The notes beneath the pieces were generated by a model, which was not told the DNA's origin, made no database searches, and worked only from the letters and a program-made list of their open reading frames with translations. Shown one piece after another: positions 1 to 9,586 of a stretch of DNA of 64,000 bases. Positions within the stretch are counted from its first letter, which is position 1. Each line of letters opens with the position of its first letter. The position numbers and the translations under genes were made by a program. The DNA comes from Mycobacterium terramassiliense (lineage in GTDB: Bacteria > Actinomycetota > Actinomycetes > Mycobacteriales > Mycobacteriaceae), in NCBI RefSeq assembly GCF_900157385.1, contig NZ_LT717699.1, positions 121,074 through 185,073 on the forward strand, in the 5' to 3' direction.

Positions 1-804
1 CCGCGGGCGGTGCGCCGCCAGGGGGGGGGGCCCGCCGATCTCACCGCCCGGCTGCTCGACGCGCGGATCGCCGGAACCGATCGGCGCGGCAAGTACCTAT
101 GGCTGCTGCTGGACGGTCCGGCCGACCCGGACACGGCGCTCGTGGTGCACCTCGGCATGAGCGGGCAGATGCTGCTCGGTGGGGGTACCCCCAGCCGCGG
201 AGCGGCGAGGGGGAAGGTGCCGCGCGCCGACCACGTCCGCATCTCCGCGCTGCTCGACGACGGGACGGTGCTGAGCTTCGCCGACCAGCGCACCTTCGGC
301 GGCTGGATGCTCGCCGACCTGGTGAGCGTGGATGGCAGCGTGGTGCCGGTGCCGGTCGCCCACCTGGCGCGCGACCCGCTGGACCCCAGGTTTGATGCCG
401 ACGCGGTGGTGAAGGTGTTGCGGCGCAAGCATTCCGAGATCAAGCGGCAGCTACTCGACCAGCAGGTGGTGTCGGGGATCGGCAACATCTACGCCGACGA
501 GGCGTTGTGGCGGGCCAAGGTGCACGGCGCGCGGATCGCCGACACGTTGAGCCGGCGCCAACTGACCGCCGTCCTGGACGCCGCCGCACAGGTCATGCGC
601 GACGCGCTGGCCAAGGGCGGGACGTCGTTCGACTCGCTCTACGTCAACGTCAACGGCGAGTCGGGATACTTCGACCGGTCCCTGGACGCCTACGGCCGAG
701 AGGGGGAACCCTGCCGGCGCTGCGGCGCGGTGATGCGACGGGAGAAGTTCATGAACCGGTCGTCGTTCTACTGCCCGCGATGCCAGCCGCGGCCGCGGCG
801 CTGA
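1..804 (+). CDS. fpg: Formamidopyrimidine-DNA glycosylase (Fpg/MutM), 5' end outside the window
   Basis: This base-excision-repair glycosylase/AP lyase removes oxidised purines such as 8-oxoguanine. The reading frame is open from base 1 (P-R-A-V-R-R...), so the catalytic N-terminal proline (PELPEV) and roughly 25 codons lie upstream of the window; the GTG at position 10 is internal. Visible family features are the [10 protein letters not shown] strand, the [15 protein letters not shown] helix-two-turn-helix segment, and the C-terminal zinc finger with CRRCG and CPRCQ cysteine pairs. Two oddities are present: a run of ten G at 21-30, and about 12 extra residues ([12 protein letters not shown]) after QMLLG, encoded by a GGGGGTACCCCC-type repeat. 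The Mtb homologue (Rv2924c) as I recall it lacks this insert. Identity is certain; whether the protein is fully active is not. Confidence 0.95.
   Translation, partial: PRAVRRQGGGPADLTARLLDARIAGTDRRGKYLWLLLDGPADPDTALVVHLGMSGQMLLGGGTPSRGAARGKVPRADHVRISALLDDGTVLSFADQRTFGGWMLADLVSVDGSVVPVPVAHLARDPLDPRFDADAVVKVLRRKHSEIKRQLLDQQVVSGIGNIYADEALWRAKVHGARIADTLSRRQLTAVLDAAAQVMRDALAKGGTSFDSLYVNVNGESGYFDRSLDAYGREGEPCRRCGAVMRREKFMNRSSFYCPRCQPRPRR
181..216 (+). repeat. 36-bp in-frame repeat insertion inside fpg
   Basis: Begins with GGGGGTACCCCC, then an imperfect inverted repeat around CCGCGG, and adds 12 codons to fpg without breaking the frame. The reverse complement contains GCTGGGGGTACCCCC, which recurs in the intergenic elements at 12031-12124 (as GCTGGGGGCACCCCC) and 41952-42033. 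The insertion reading rests on comparison with the Fpg family from memory. Confidence 0.6.
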
Positions 805-884
805 GTGCGCGCACGGCTTTCGAGTGTGGGCTCAGGGCTGCACACGCCGAGCGGTGTCGCTCTGGGTTCACGCTCAACGGCGAG

Positions 885-1658
885 TCAGTCGAAGATGTCG
901 CGGTGCGTGGACCCTGCGGGTAGCGCGGGGTCGACGAACCATTCGCGCGGAAAGAGCAGGCCAAACGCCTGGGGCGGGAGCGCGAGCAGCACACCGAACG
1001 CGCGTGCGCCTGATGAGGAGCCGATCTGCGAGCGGTGGGCCGCCATCGCGTCGCGCTTCTGGCGCGCGTAGCCGAAGACGTTGATCCGGTGCGTGATGGT
1101 CGCCGTGGGCGCGTAGGCGGTGCGGGCGACCTCCAGCTCGTAGGGCGCGGGTAACCGCAGCAGGCGGGCGAGATGGCCGATGCGCACCAGCGATTCGCGC
1201 GGCATCGTCGCCTCGAGCACTCGCGGCGTCGCCGCCAGCTCGGCGGCCCGCTTGCCGACATGGTGCACCTGGACATGATCGCGGTGGCCGTAGCCGCCGT
1301 TGCGCTCGTAGCTGAGCAGCAGATCGGCGGCCTCATCGCGCAGTATCTCCGCGAGCCGCCCTGCCGCCTGGTCGACGTCGGCCCGGCCGAACCTGACGCG
1401 GCCCGGTGGATCGGGATAGAAGACGGGTCCGAATCCGCTGTCGGCATAGCCGAGGCATTCGACCCGATGCACGCCGAGAATGCTTGCGCTCAAACGCAAT
1501 TCGTTCAACCGGCGTTCATCGTCGTCATTGTGCACGCGGCCGTCGGTCGCGGTGACGAGGACCACGCGATGCCCCGCCGCCGCCGCCAGCGCCAGCGTGC
1601 CACCGGTGAGAATCACCTCGTCGTCCGGATGCGCGTGGAATGCGACGACCGTGGCCAT
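885..1658 (-). CDS. PIG-L family N-deacetylase (LmbE/MshB-like)
   Basis: This is a 257-residue zinc-dependent deacetylase of the GlcNAc-PI de-N-acetylase fold, the family that includes mycothiol MshB and Mca. The N-terminus carries the metal-binding HAHPDDE motif (residues 8-14), and the second zinc-ligand region GHRDHVQVH lies near residue 145. It is shorter than MshB and its substrate cannot be deduced from sequence. It converges on fpg and diverges from the OsmC gene. The ATG at 1658 follows a CATACT -10-like box by 7 nt with no Shine-Dalgarno, which suggests a leaderless transcript. It is not part of the Mtb gene order here, so it is an accessory gene relative to that species. Confidence 0.85.
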   Translation of the reverse strand: MATVVAFHAHPDDEVILTGGTLALAAAAGHRVVLVTATDGRVHNDDDERRLNELRLSASILGVHRVECLGYADSGFGPVFYPDPPGRVRFGRADVDQAAGRLAEILRDEAADLLLSYERNGGYGHRDHVQVHHVGKRAAELAATPRVLEATMPRESLVRIGHLARLLRLPAPYELEVARTAYAPTATITHRINVFGYARQKRDAMAAHRSQIGSSSGARAFGVLLALPPQAFGLLFPREWFVDPALPAGSTHRDIFD

Positions 1659-1665
1659 GCAACGC

Positions 1666-1671
1666 AGTATG
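1666..1671 (-). promoter_or_regulatory. -10 box for leaderless PIG-L transcript
   Basis: CATACT on the minus strand, followed by 7 nt and then the ATG at 1658. There is no ribosome binding site in between. Transcription would start at or beside the A of the start codon. Confidence 0.4.
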
Positions 1672-1708
1672 CCCGCCGCCGCAAACCGCGCCCGGTAGAA
1701 AAGAAGCC

Positions 1709-2122
1709 ATGACGCAACTGTGGGTCGAACGCACCGGATCGCGCCGCTACACCGGGTACAGCTCGCGCGGCGCGCAGGTGCTGGTGGGCTCCGAGGACGT
1801 CGAGGGCGTGTTCACCCCGGGCGAGCTGCTCAAGATCGCGCTGGCCGCGTGCAGCGGCATGTCCACCGACGAGCCGCTGGCCCGCCGCCTCGGTGACGAC
1901 TACACGGCGGTGATCACGGTGTCCGGGCCCGCCGACCGCGAGCAGGAACGGTATCCGCTGCTCGAGGAGACGCTCGAGCTGGATCTGTCCGGCTTGTCCG
2001 AGGAGGAGAAGCAACGCGTGCTCGTGGTCGCCAACCGGGCGGTCGACCTGGTCTGCACCGTCGGGCGCACGCTGAAGTCGGGTACGACCGTCAACTTCGA
2101 GGTCGCCGATGCCGGATCCTGA
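1709..2122 (+). CDS. OsmC family peroxiredoxin-like protein (Rv2923c homologue)
   Basis: This 137-residue OsmC/Ohr-fold protein belongs to a family of thiol-dependent peroxidases acting on organic hydroperoxides. Two cysteines are in the expected places: the first in ALAACSGM (about residue 51) and the second in VDLVCTVGRTL (about residue 116). The start was placed at the ATG of MTQLWVERTG, preceded by AAAAGAAG, because 137 residues matches the family; the upstream ATG at 1640 would add an arginine-rich stretch unlike the family. The last 14 bases overlap the acylphosphatase gene, implying translational coupling. Confidence 0.88.
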   Translation: MTQLWVERTGSRRYTGYSSRGAQVLVGSEDVEGVFTPGELLKIALAACSGMSTDEPLARRLGDDYTAVITVSGPADREQERYPLLEETLELDLSGLSEEEKQRVLVVANRAVDLVCTVGRTLKSGTTVNFEVADAGS

Positions 2123-2402
2123 CGTCCGGCTCACCGCCTGGGTGCACGGCAGCGTCCAGGGGGTGGGCTTTCGCTGGTGGACGCGGTGCCGCGCGCTCGA
2201 GTTGGGGCTCACCGGGTTCGCGGCCAACCAGGCCGACGGCCGGGTGCTGGTGGTGGCCCAGGGTCCGCGCGCGGCCGGCGAGAAACTGCTGCAGCTGCTG
2301 GAAGGCGGCGCGGCGTGGCCCTCCCGGCCGGGTCGCGTCGACAAGGTCGTCGCCGAATGGTCGGCACCGCAACAGCAGTTCGACGGTTTCGTCGAGCGCT
2401 GA
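2109..2402 (+). CDS. acyP: Acylphosphatase
   Basis: This 97-residue enzyme hydrolyses the carboxyl-phosphate bond of acylphosphates. The signature GSVQGVGFRWWTR contains the phosphate-binding arginine, and the catalytic asparagine is in GFAANQADG. Its start overlaps the end of the OsmC gene in another frame, and smc begins 135 bp downstream. This is the same position as Rv2922A in M. tuberculosis. Confidence 0.93.
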   Translation: MPDPDVRLTAWVHGSVQGVGFRWWTRCRALELGLTGFAANQADGRVLVVAQGPRAAGEKLLQLLEGGAAWPSRPGRVDKVVAEWSAPQQQFDGFVER

Positions 2403-2523
2403 AAGCAACCAGCGCAGTGACTGATGCGGCCAATGTGACCAGTGTGTCGAGCCGGTAAACGCCGGGCGTATTTCGAGCGCGTCGACACCCGCTCGGTGAC
2501 GGCGGCTCGCGCGATTTGAGCGG

Positions 2524-2529
2524 TAGTCT
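2524..2529 (+). promoter_or_regulatory. Putative -10 box of smc
   Basis: TAGTCT lies 8 nt before the GTG start of smc, with no Shine-Dalgarno sequence between. This fits leaderless or nearly leaderless transcription. The spacing is slightly longer than the 6-7 nt seen at other genes in this window. Confidence 0.3.
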
Positions 2530-2537
2530 GGCTCGCC

Positions 2538-5500
2538 GTGTACCTCAAGAGTCTGACGCTGAAGGGCTTCAAGTCCTTCGCTTCGCCGACGACTCTGCGC
2601 TTCGAACCGGGCATCACCGCGGTCGTCGGCCCCAATGGCTCGGGCAAGTCCAACGTCGTCGACGCCCTGGCCTGGGTGATGGGGGAGCAGGGGGCCAAGA
2701 CGCTGCGCGGCGGAAAGATGGAGGACGTCATCTTCGCCGGCACCTCGTCGCGGGCGCCGCTGGGCCGCGCCGAGGTCACGGTCACCATCGACAACTCCGA
2801 CAACGCGCTGCCCATCGAGTACTCCGAGGTCTCGATCACGCGACGGATGTTCCGCGATGGCGCCAGCGAATACGAAATCAACGGCAGCAGTTGCCGTTTG
2901 ATGGACGTCCAGGAGCTGCTGAGCGACTCCGGGATCGGCCGCGAGATGCACGTCATCGTGGGGCAGGGCAAGCTCGACGAGATCCTGCAGTCGCGGCCCG
3001 AGGACCGCCGCGCCTTCATCGAAGAGGCCGCCGGCGTGCTCAAGCACCGCAAGCGCAAGGAGAAGGCCCTGCGCAAGCTCGACGCGATGCAGGCGAACCT
3101 GGCCCGGCTCTCCGACCTGACCACCGAGCTGCGCCGCCAGCTCAAGCCGCTGGGCCGCCAAGCCGAGGTGGCCCGGCGCGCGCAGACCATCCAGGCCGAC
3201 CTGCGCGACGCCCGGTTGCGGCTGGCCGCCGACGACCTGGTCAGCCGGCAGACCGAGCGCGACGCGATCTTCGAGGCCGAGGCGATCATGCGCCGCGACC
3301 ACGACGAGGCCGCCGCCCGCCTCGCGGTGGCATCCGAGGAGCTCACGGCGCACGAGGCCGCGCTCGCCGAGCTCTCGGTGCGGGCCGAATCGGTCCAGCA
3401 CACCTGGTTCGGGCTGTCCGCGCTGGCCGAGCGGGTAAGCGCCACCGTGCGCATCGCCAGCGAACGCGCCCAGCACCTGGACCCCGAGCCGGTGGCCACC
3501 GGCGACACCGACCCGGACGCGCTGGAAGCCGAGGCCCAGCAGGTCGAGGTGACCGAGCAGCGGCTGCTGGCCGAGCTGGCCGGCGCGCGCACCCGCCTGG
3601 ACGCCGCGCGCGCCGAACTGGCCGAGCGCGAGCGCGAGGCCGCCGAGGCCGACCGGGCCCACCTGGCGGCGGTCCGAGCCGAGGCGGACCGGCGCGAGGG
3701 CCTGGCGCGGCTGGCCGGCCAGGTGGAGACCATGCGGGCGCGCGTCGAATCGATCGACGACAGCGTCGCGCGGCTGTCCGAGCGCATCGAACAGGCCGCC
3801 AACCGCGCCCAGCAGACCCGGGCCGAATTCGAGACCGTGCAGGCCCGCGTCGGCGAACTCGACCAGGGCGAGGTGGGCCTCGACGAGCACCACGAGCGGA
3901 CCGTCGCCGCGCTGCGGCTCGCCGACGAACGCGTCGCCGAACTGCAGGCCGCCGAGCGCGGCGCCGAACGGCAGGTGGCTTCGCTGCGCGCCCGCATCGA
4001 CGCGCTCTCGGTGGGGCTGGAGCGCAAGGACGGCGCGGCGTGGCTCACGCAAAACCTTTCCGGCGCCGGGCTTTTCGGCCCAATCGCCAAGCTGGTGCGG
4101 GTCCGGTCCGGCTACGAGGCGGCCCTGGCCGCGGTGCTCGGCTCGGCGGCCGACGCGCTGGCCGCGGAAAGCTTCGGCGCGGCCCGTTCGGCGGTCGCCG
4201 CCCTCAAGCAGGCCGACGCGGGCCGCGCGGCCCTGGTGCTGGGCGACTGGCCGGCCGAGCAGCCCGGGCCCGCCGTCCCGCTGCCCGACGGCGCGGTGTG
4301 GGCGCTCGACCTGGTCGAGGCGCCCGCGCGGCTGCGCGGGGCGATGACCGCCATGCTGTCGGGCGTCGCGGTGGTCAACGCGCTCGGCGACGCGCTGGAC
4401 CTGGTGGCGGCGCGCCCGCAGCTGCGCGCGGTGACGCTCGACGGCGACCTGGTGGGCGCCGGCTGGGTCAGCGGTGGCTCCGACCGCAAGCTGTCCACGC
4501 TGGAGCTGACGTCGGAGATCGACAAGGCCGGCGCCGAGCTGGCCGCCGCCGAAGCGCAGGTGGCGCAGCTGACCGCGGCGCTGTCCGGCGCGCTGACCGA
4601 GCAGACCTCCCGCCAGGATTCCGCCGAGCAGGCGCTGGCCGCCCTCAACGAATCCGACACCGCGATCTCGGCGATGTACGAGCAGCTGGGCCGCCTGGGC
4701 CAGGAGGCCCGCGCCGCCGAGGAGGAGTGGAACGGGTTGCTGCGCCAGCGCGCGGAGCTCGAAACGGGTCGCGCGCAGACCGTCGACGAGGTCACCGAGC
4801 TGGAGACCCGGCTGCGCAACGCCCAGGAGACCCAGCACGTGCAGGCGGCCGAACCCGTCGACCGGCACCAGATCGCCGCGGCCGCCGAAAACGCCCGCGG
4901 TGTGGAGGTGGAGGCCCGGCTGGCGGTGCGGACCGCGGAGGAGCGCGCCAACGCGGTGCGCGGGCGGGCGGAGTCGTTGCGCCGGGCGGCGGCCGCCGAG
5001 CGCGAGGCGCGGCTGCGGGCCCAGCAGGCGCGCGAGGCGCGGCTGCGCGCGGCCGCCGTGGCCGCCGCGGTTGCCGACGCCGGGCGGCTGCTGGCGGCGC
5101 GGTTGGACCGGGTGGTCGCCGCGGCATCGGCCATGCGCGACGCGCTGATCGCCGAACGCCAGGAGCGTTCGGCGGCGATGGCGGCGGTGCGCGAAGAGGT
5201 GCACGCGCTGGGCGCGCGGGTGGCCCAGCTCACCGATTCCCTGCACCGCGACGAGGTGGCCAACGCCCAGGCGGCGATGCGCATCGAGCAGCTCGAGCAG
5301 ATGGTGCTCGAGCAGTTCGGCATGGCCCCGACCGACCTGATCGCCGAGTACGGCCCGGAGGTGGCGCTGCCGCCGACCGAGCTGGAAATGGCGGAATACT
5401 CCCAGGCCCGCGAGCGCGGCGAGCAGGTGTACGCGCCCGCCCCGATTCCCTACGACCGGCCGACCCAGGAGCGTCGGGCCAAGCGGGCCGAGCGCGAGCT

Positions 5501-6137
5501 GGCCGAGCTGGGCAGGGTGAATCCGCTGGCGCTCGAAGAGTTTGCCGCCCTCGAGGAGCGTTACAACTTCCTGTCCACCCAGCTCGAGGACGTCAGGGCC
5601 GCCCGCAAGGACCTGCTCGACGTCATCGCCGATGTCGATGCCCGCATCCTGCAGGTGTTCAGCGACGCCTTCACCGACGTCGAGCGCGAATTCCGGGAAG
5701 TCTTCACCGTGCTGTTCCCCGGCGGCGAGGGCAGGCTGCGGCTGACCGACCCCAACGACATGCTCACCACCGGCATCGAGGTGGAGGCGCGCCCGCCCGG
5801 CAAGAAGATCACCCGGCTGTCGTTGCTGTCCGGCGGCGAGAAGGCGCTGACGGCGGTGGCGATGCTGGTGGCGATCTTCCGCGCCCGCCCGTCGCCCTTC
5901 TACATCATGGACGAGGTGGAGGCCGCGCTGGACGACACGAACCTGCGCCGCCTGATCGGCCTGTTCGAACTGCTGCGGGCCCGGTCGCAGATCATCATCA
6001 TCACCCACCAGAAGCCCACGATGGAGGTCGCCGACGCGCTGTACGGCGTGACCATGCAGGGTGACGGCATCACCGCGGTGATCTCCCAGCGGATGCGCGG
6101 CCAGCAGGTGGACCAGCTGGTCTCGAGCTCGTCTTAG
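2538..6137 (+). CDS. smc: Chromosome segregation ATPase SMC
   Basis: This 1199-residue SMC condensin subunit organises and segregates the nucleoid with ScpA/ScpB. Residues 1-160 hold the N-terminal ATPase half with Walker A GPNGSGKS (31-38). Long charged coiled coils flank a hinge at about residues 500-660, which includes [15 protein letters not shown] and [12 protein letters not shown]. The C-terminal half has the ABC signature [13 protein letters not shown] and Walker [15 protein letters not shown]. The GTG start gives [14 protein letters not shown], the standard SMC N-terminus. ftsY follows 176 bp later, an order conserved in actinobacteria. A large antisense open frame over this gene is a composition artefact. 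Confidence 0.98.
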   Translation: MYLKSLTLKGFKSFASPTTLRFEPGITAVVGPNGSGKSNVVDALAWVMGEQGAKTLRGGKMEDVIFAGTSSRAPLGRAEVTVTIDNSDNALPIEYSEVSITRRMFRDGASEYEINGSSCRLMDVQELLSDSGIGREMHVIVGQGKLDEILQSRPEDRRAFIEEAAGVLKHRKRKEKALRKLDAMQANLARLSDLTTELRRQLKPLGRQAEVARRAQTIQADLRDARLRLAADDLVSRQTERDAIFEAEAIMRRDHDEAAARLAVASEELTAHEAALAELSVRAESVQHTWFGLSALAERVSATVRIASERAQHLDPEPVATGDTDPDALEAEAQQVEVTEQRLLAELAGARTRLDAARAELAEREREAAEADRAHLAAVRAEADRREGLARLAGQVETMRARVESIDDSVARLSERIEQAANRAQQTRAEFETVQARVGELDQGEVGLDEHHERTVAALRLADERVAELQAAERGAERQVASLRARIDALSVGLERKDGAAWLTQNLSGAGLFGPIAKLVRVRSGYEAALAAVLGSAADALAAESFGAARSAVAALKQADAGRAALVLGDWPAEQPGPAVPLPDGAVWALDLVEAPARLRGAMTAMLSGVAVVNALGDALDLVAARPQLRAVTLDGDLVGAGWVSGGSDRKLSTLELTSEIDKAGAELAAAEAQVAQLTAALSGALTEQTSRQDSAEQALAALNESDTAISAMYEQLGRLGQEARAAEEEWNGLLRQRAELETGRAQTVDEVTELETRLRNAQETQHVQAAEPVDRHQIAAAAENARGVEVEARLAVRTAEERANAVRGRAESLRRAAAAEREARLRAQQAREARLRAAAVAAAVADAGRLLAARLDRVVAAASAMRDALIAERQERSAAMAAVREEVHALGARVAQLTDSLHRDEVANAQAAMRIEQLEQMVLEQFGMAPTDLIAEYGPEVALPPTELEMAEYSQARERGEQVYAPAPIPYDRPTQERRAKRAERELAELGRVNPLALEEFAALEERYNFLSTQLEDVRAARKDLLDVIADVDARILQVFSDAFTDVEREFREVFTVLFPGGEGRLRLTDPNDMLTTGIEVEARPPGKKITRLSLLSGGEKALTAVAMLVAIFRARPSPFYIMDEVEAALDDTNLRRLIGLFELLRARSQIIIITHQKPTMEVADALYGVTMQGDGITAVISQRMRGQQVDQLVSSSS

Positions 6138-6170
6138 GGCTAGATCACGCTCCAGTGTGAACTGACGGTC

Positions 6171-6224
6171 TTCGGCGTGCACTGAGGGCGGGATTTCGGC
6201 GATTTCTCCGCCCAGGAAGCACAC
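6171..6224. repeat. Family B palindromic repeat, degenerate copy, between smc and ftsY
   Basis: GCGTGCACTG followed by GGCGGGATTTCGGCGATTTC and TCCGCC closely matches the reverse complement of the 60-bp element inside the ccdA-like gene at 55665-55724. The right-hand terminal repeat is degenerate here. It occupies most of the 176-bp smc-ftsY gap. Confidence 0.55.
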
Positions 6225-6313
6225 CCGACACCCGGGCGACACACTCGACGCCCGGGACGCACACCAATGCCCCGTGAGCGGCCGGGTGACCCGCGGCTGG
6301 AAGGATTGTCACC

Positions 6314-7630
6314 GTGTCACAAGGTCTTTGGATCGCCGTCGCGGTCGTCGCAGCCCTGGTTGTCATCGCCGCGCTGGTCCTGGGCCTGGTGCGCTACCGC
6401 CGCCGAAGGATCAGCCTCGCCCGGCCGGAGCCGGGCGCGCTCGACCGCTCCGGGGGTTACACGGCGTCGTCGGGCATCACGTTCAGCCAGTCCGCACCGA
6501 CGATCGACACCGGCGGGCTGCCCGCGGTAGGCGACGACGCCACCGTTCCGCGCGACGCGCCGCGGCGCACCATCTCCGACGTCCAACTGCCCGAAACCGA
6601 GACGCCGCCGCCGCCGGCGCCGCAGGCCCCGCCGGCCCCGCCGCCGCCGGCGCCGCAGGCCCCGCCGGCCCCGCCCGAGTCCGCCGTGGGCGCCGAGATC
6701 GAGGCCATCGCCCCGCCCGAAGGCCGGCTGGAGCGGCTCCGCGGCCGGCTCGCCAGGTCGCAGAACGCGCTCGGGCGCAGCATGCTCGGCCTGATCGGGG
6801 GCGGCGACCTCGACGAAGAATCCTGGCAGGACGTCGAGGACACCCTGCTGGTCGCCGACCTGGGCCCGGTGGTCACCGAGTCGGTGATCTCCCAGCTGCG
6901 CAGCCGGCTGGCCGGCGGCAACGTGCGCACCGAGGCCGACGCCAAGGCGGTGCTGCGCGACGTCCTGATCAACGAGTTGCACCCCGACATGGACCGCTCG
7001 ATCCGCGCGCTGCCGCACGCCGACCACCCGGCGGTGCTGCTGGTCGTCGGCGTCAACGGCACCGGGAAAACGACCACCGTGGGCAAACTGGCGCGGGTGC
7101 TGGTCGCCGACGGGCGCCGCGTGGTACTCGGCGCGGCCGACACCTTCCGGGCCGCGGCGGCCGATCAGCTGCAGACCTGGGCGTCCCGGGTCGGCGCGGA
7201 GGTGGTGCGCGGGGCCGAAGGCGCCGACCCGGCGTCGGTGGCGTTCGACGCCGTCGACAAGGGCATCGCCTGCGGCGCCGACGTCGTGGTCGTCGACACC
7301 GCCGGGCGGCTGCACACCAAGGTCGGGCTGATGGACGAGCTCGACAAGGTTAAGCGCGTGATAACCCGGCGCGCGGCCGTCGACGAGGTGTTGCTGGTGC
7401 TCGACGCCACCATCGGGCAGAACGGGCTGGCCCAGGCCCGGGTGTTCGCCGACGTCGTCGACATCACCGGCGCGGTGCTCACCAAGCTGGACGGAACGGC
7501 CAAGGGCGGCATCGTATTCCGCGTCCAGCAGGAGCTCGGGGTGCCGGTGAAGCTGGTCGGGCTCGGCGAGGGTCCCGACGATCTCGCGCCCTTCGAACCC
7601 GCCGCCTTCGTGGACGCCCTGCTCGGCTGA
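6314..7630 (+). CDS. ftsY: Signal recognition particle receptor FtsY
   Basis: This 438-residue SRP GTPase receptor docks the Ffh-RNA-ribosome complex at the membrane. Residues 4-26 form a hydrophobic N-terminal anchor followed by RYRRRR. An acidic, proline-rich linker contains a duplicated 11-residue unit. From about residue 140 come the NG domains: G1 loop GVNGTGKTTT, DTFRAAAADQL, DTAGRLHT and TKLDGTAKGG. The GTG start puts the membrane helix at the extreme N-terminus. The partner ffh is encoded at 14915. Confidence 0.97.
   Translation: MSQGLWIAVAVVAALVVIAALVLGLVRYRRRRISLARPEPGALDRSGGYTASSGITFSQSAPTIDTGGLPAVGDDATVPRDAPRRTISDVQLPETETPPPPAPQAPPAPPPPAPQAPPAPPESAVGAEIEAIAPPEGRLERLRGRLARSQNALGRSMLGLIGGGDLDEESWQDVEDTLLVADLGPVVTESVISQLRSRLAGGNVRTEADAKAVLRDVLINELHPDMDRSIRALPHADHPAVLLVVGVNGTGKTTTVGKLARVLVADGRRVVLGAADTFRAAAADQLQTWASRVGAEVVRGAEGADPASVAFDAVDKGIACGADVVVVDTAGRLHTKVGLMDELDKVKRVITRRAAVDEVLLVLDATIGQNGLAQARVFADVVDITGAVLTKLDGTAKGGIVFRVQQELGVPVKLVGLGEGPDDLAPFEPAAFVDALLG
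6608..6673 (+). repeat. Two tandem 33-bp units in the FtsY linker
   Basis: Two near-identical 33-bp units each encode PPPAPQAPPAP. They lengthen the disordered linker between membrane anchor and GTPase domain. Copy number probably varies between strains. Confidence 0.75.
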
Positions 7631-7713
7631 AACCCCTTACACGCCGAGCGCGACGTTAATAACGCCGAAACATCGCGGCCCCATTGCCGAAACAACCATT
7701 GAGCATGGTTCTC

Positions 7714-7744
7714 GCAGGCTACAGGCAGCTGCCTGTGGGCCTGC
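7714..7744 (+). promoter_or_regulatory. Long inverted repeat in the amt leader
   Basis: A perfect 16-bp palindrome ACAGGCAGCTGCCTGT (7721-7736) is enclosed by GCAGGC (7714-7719) and GCCTGC (7739-7744). It lies 25-55 nt before the amt start, just upstream of the GGAGG ribosome binding site at 7756-7760. It could fold as an RNA hairpin or bind a dimeric protein. Confidence 0.5.
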
Positions 7745-7769
7745 TGATGCCGACCGGAGGTGAAAGCGA

Positions 7770-9541
<1,772 letters not shown>

Positions 9542-9586
9542 CCCCAGCCCTACATTGTTGATCCAGGCCGGACGGGCCGGGAGGGT

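Noticed and set aside
817..848. Terminator hairpin between fpg and the PIG-L gene (GTGTGGGC...GCACAC)
   Set aside because: Only five consecutive base pairs form, so support is too weak.
2091..6242. A 1383-codon open frame antisense to smc, and other long antisense frames such as 14801-17728
   Set aside because: These arise from high GC and codon periodicity of real genes. Their translations are low-complexity, lack domains, and overlap well-supported genes for their whole length.
7655..7695. GlnR box upstream of amt (GTTAATAAC, GAAAC)
   Set aside because: Half-site-like words exist but spacing does not fit the GTAAC-N6-GAAAC type pattern, so I do not report it as a site.
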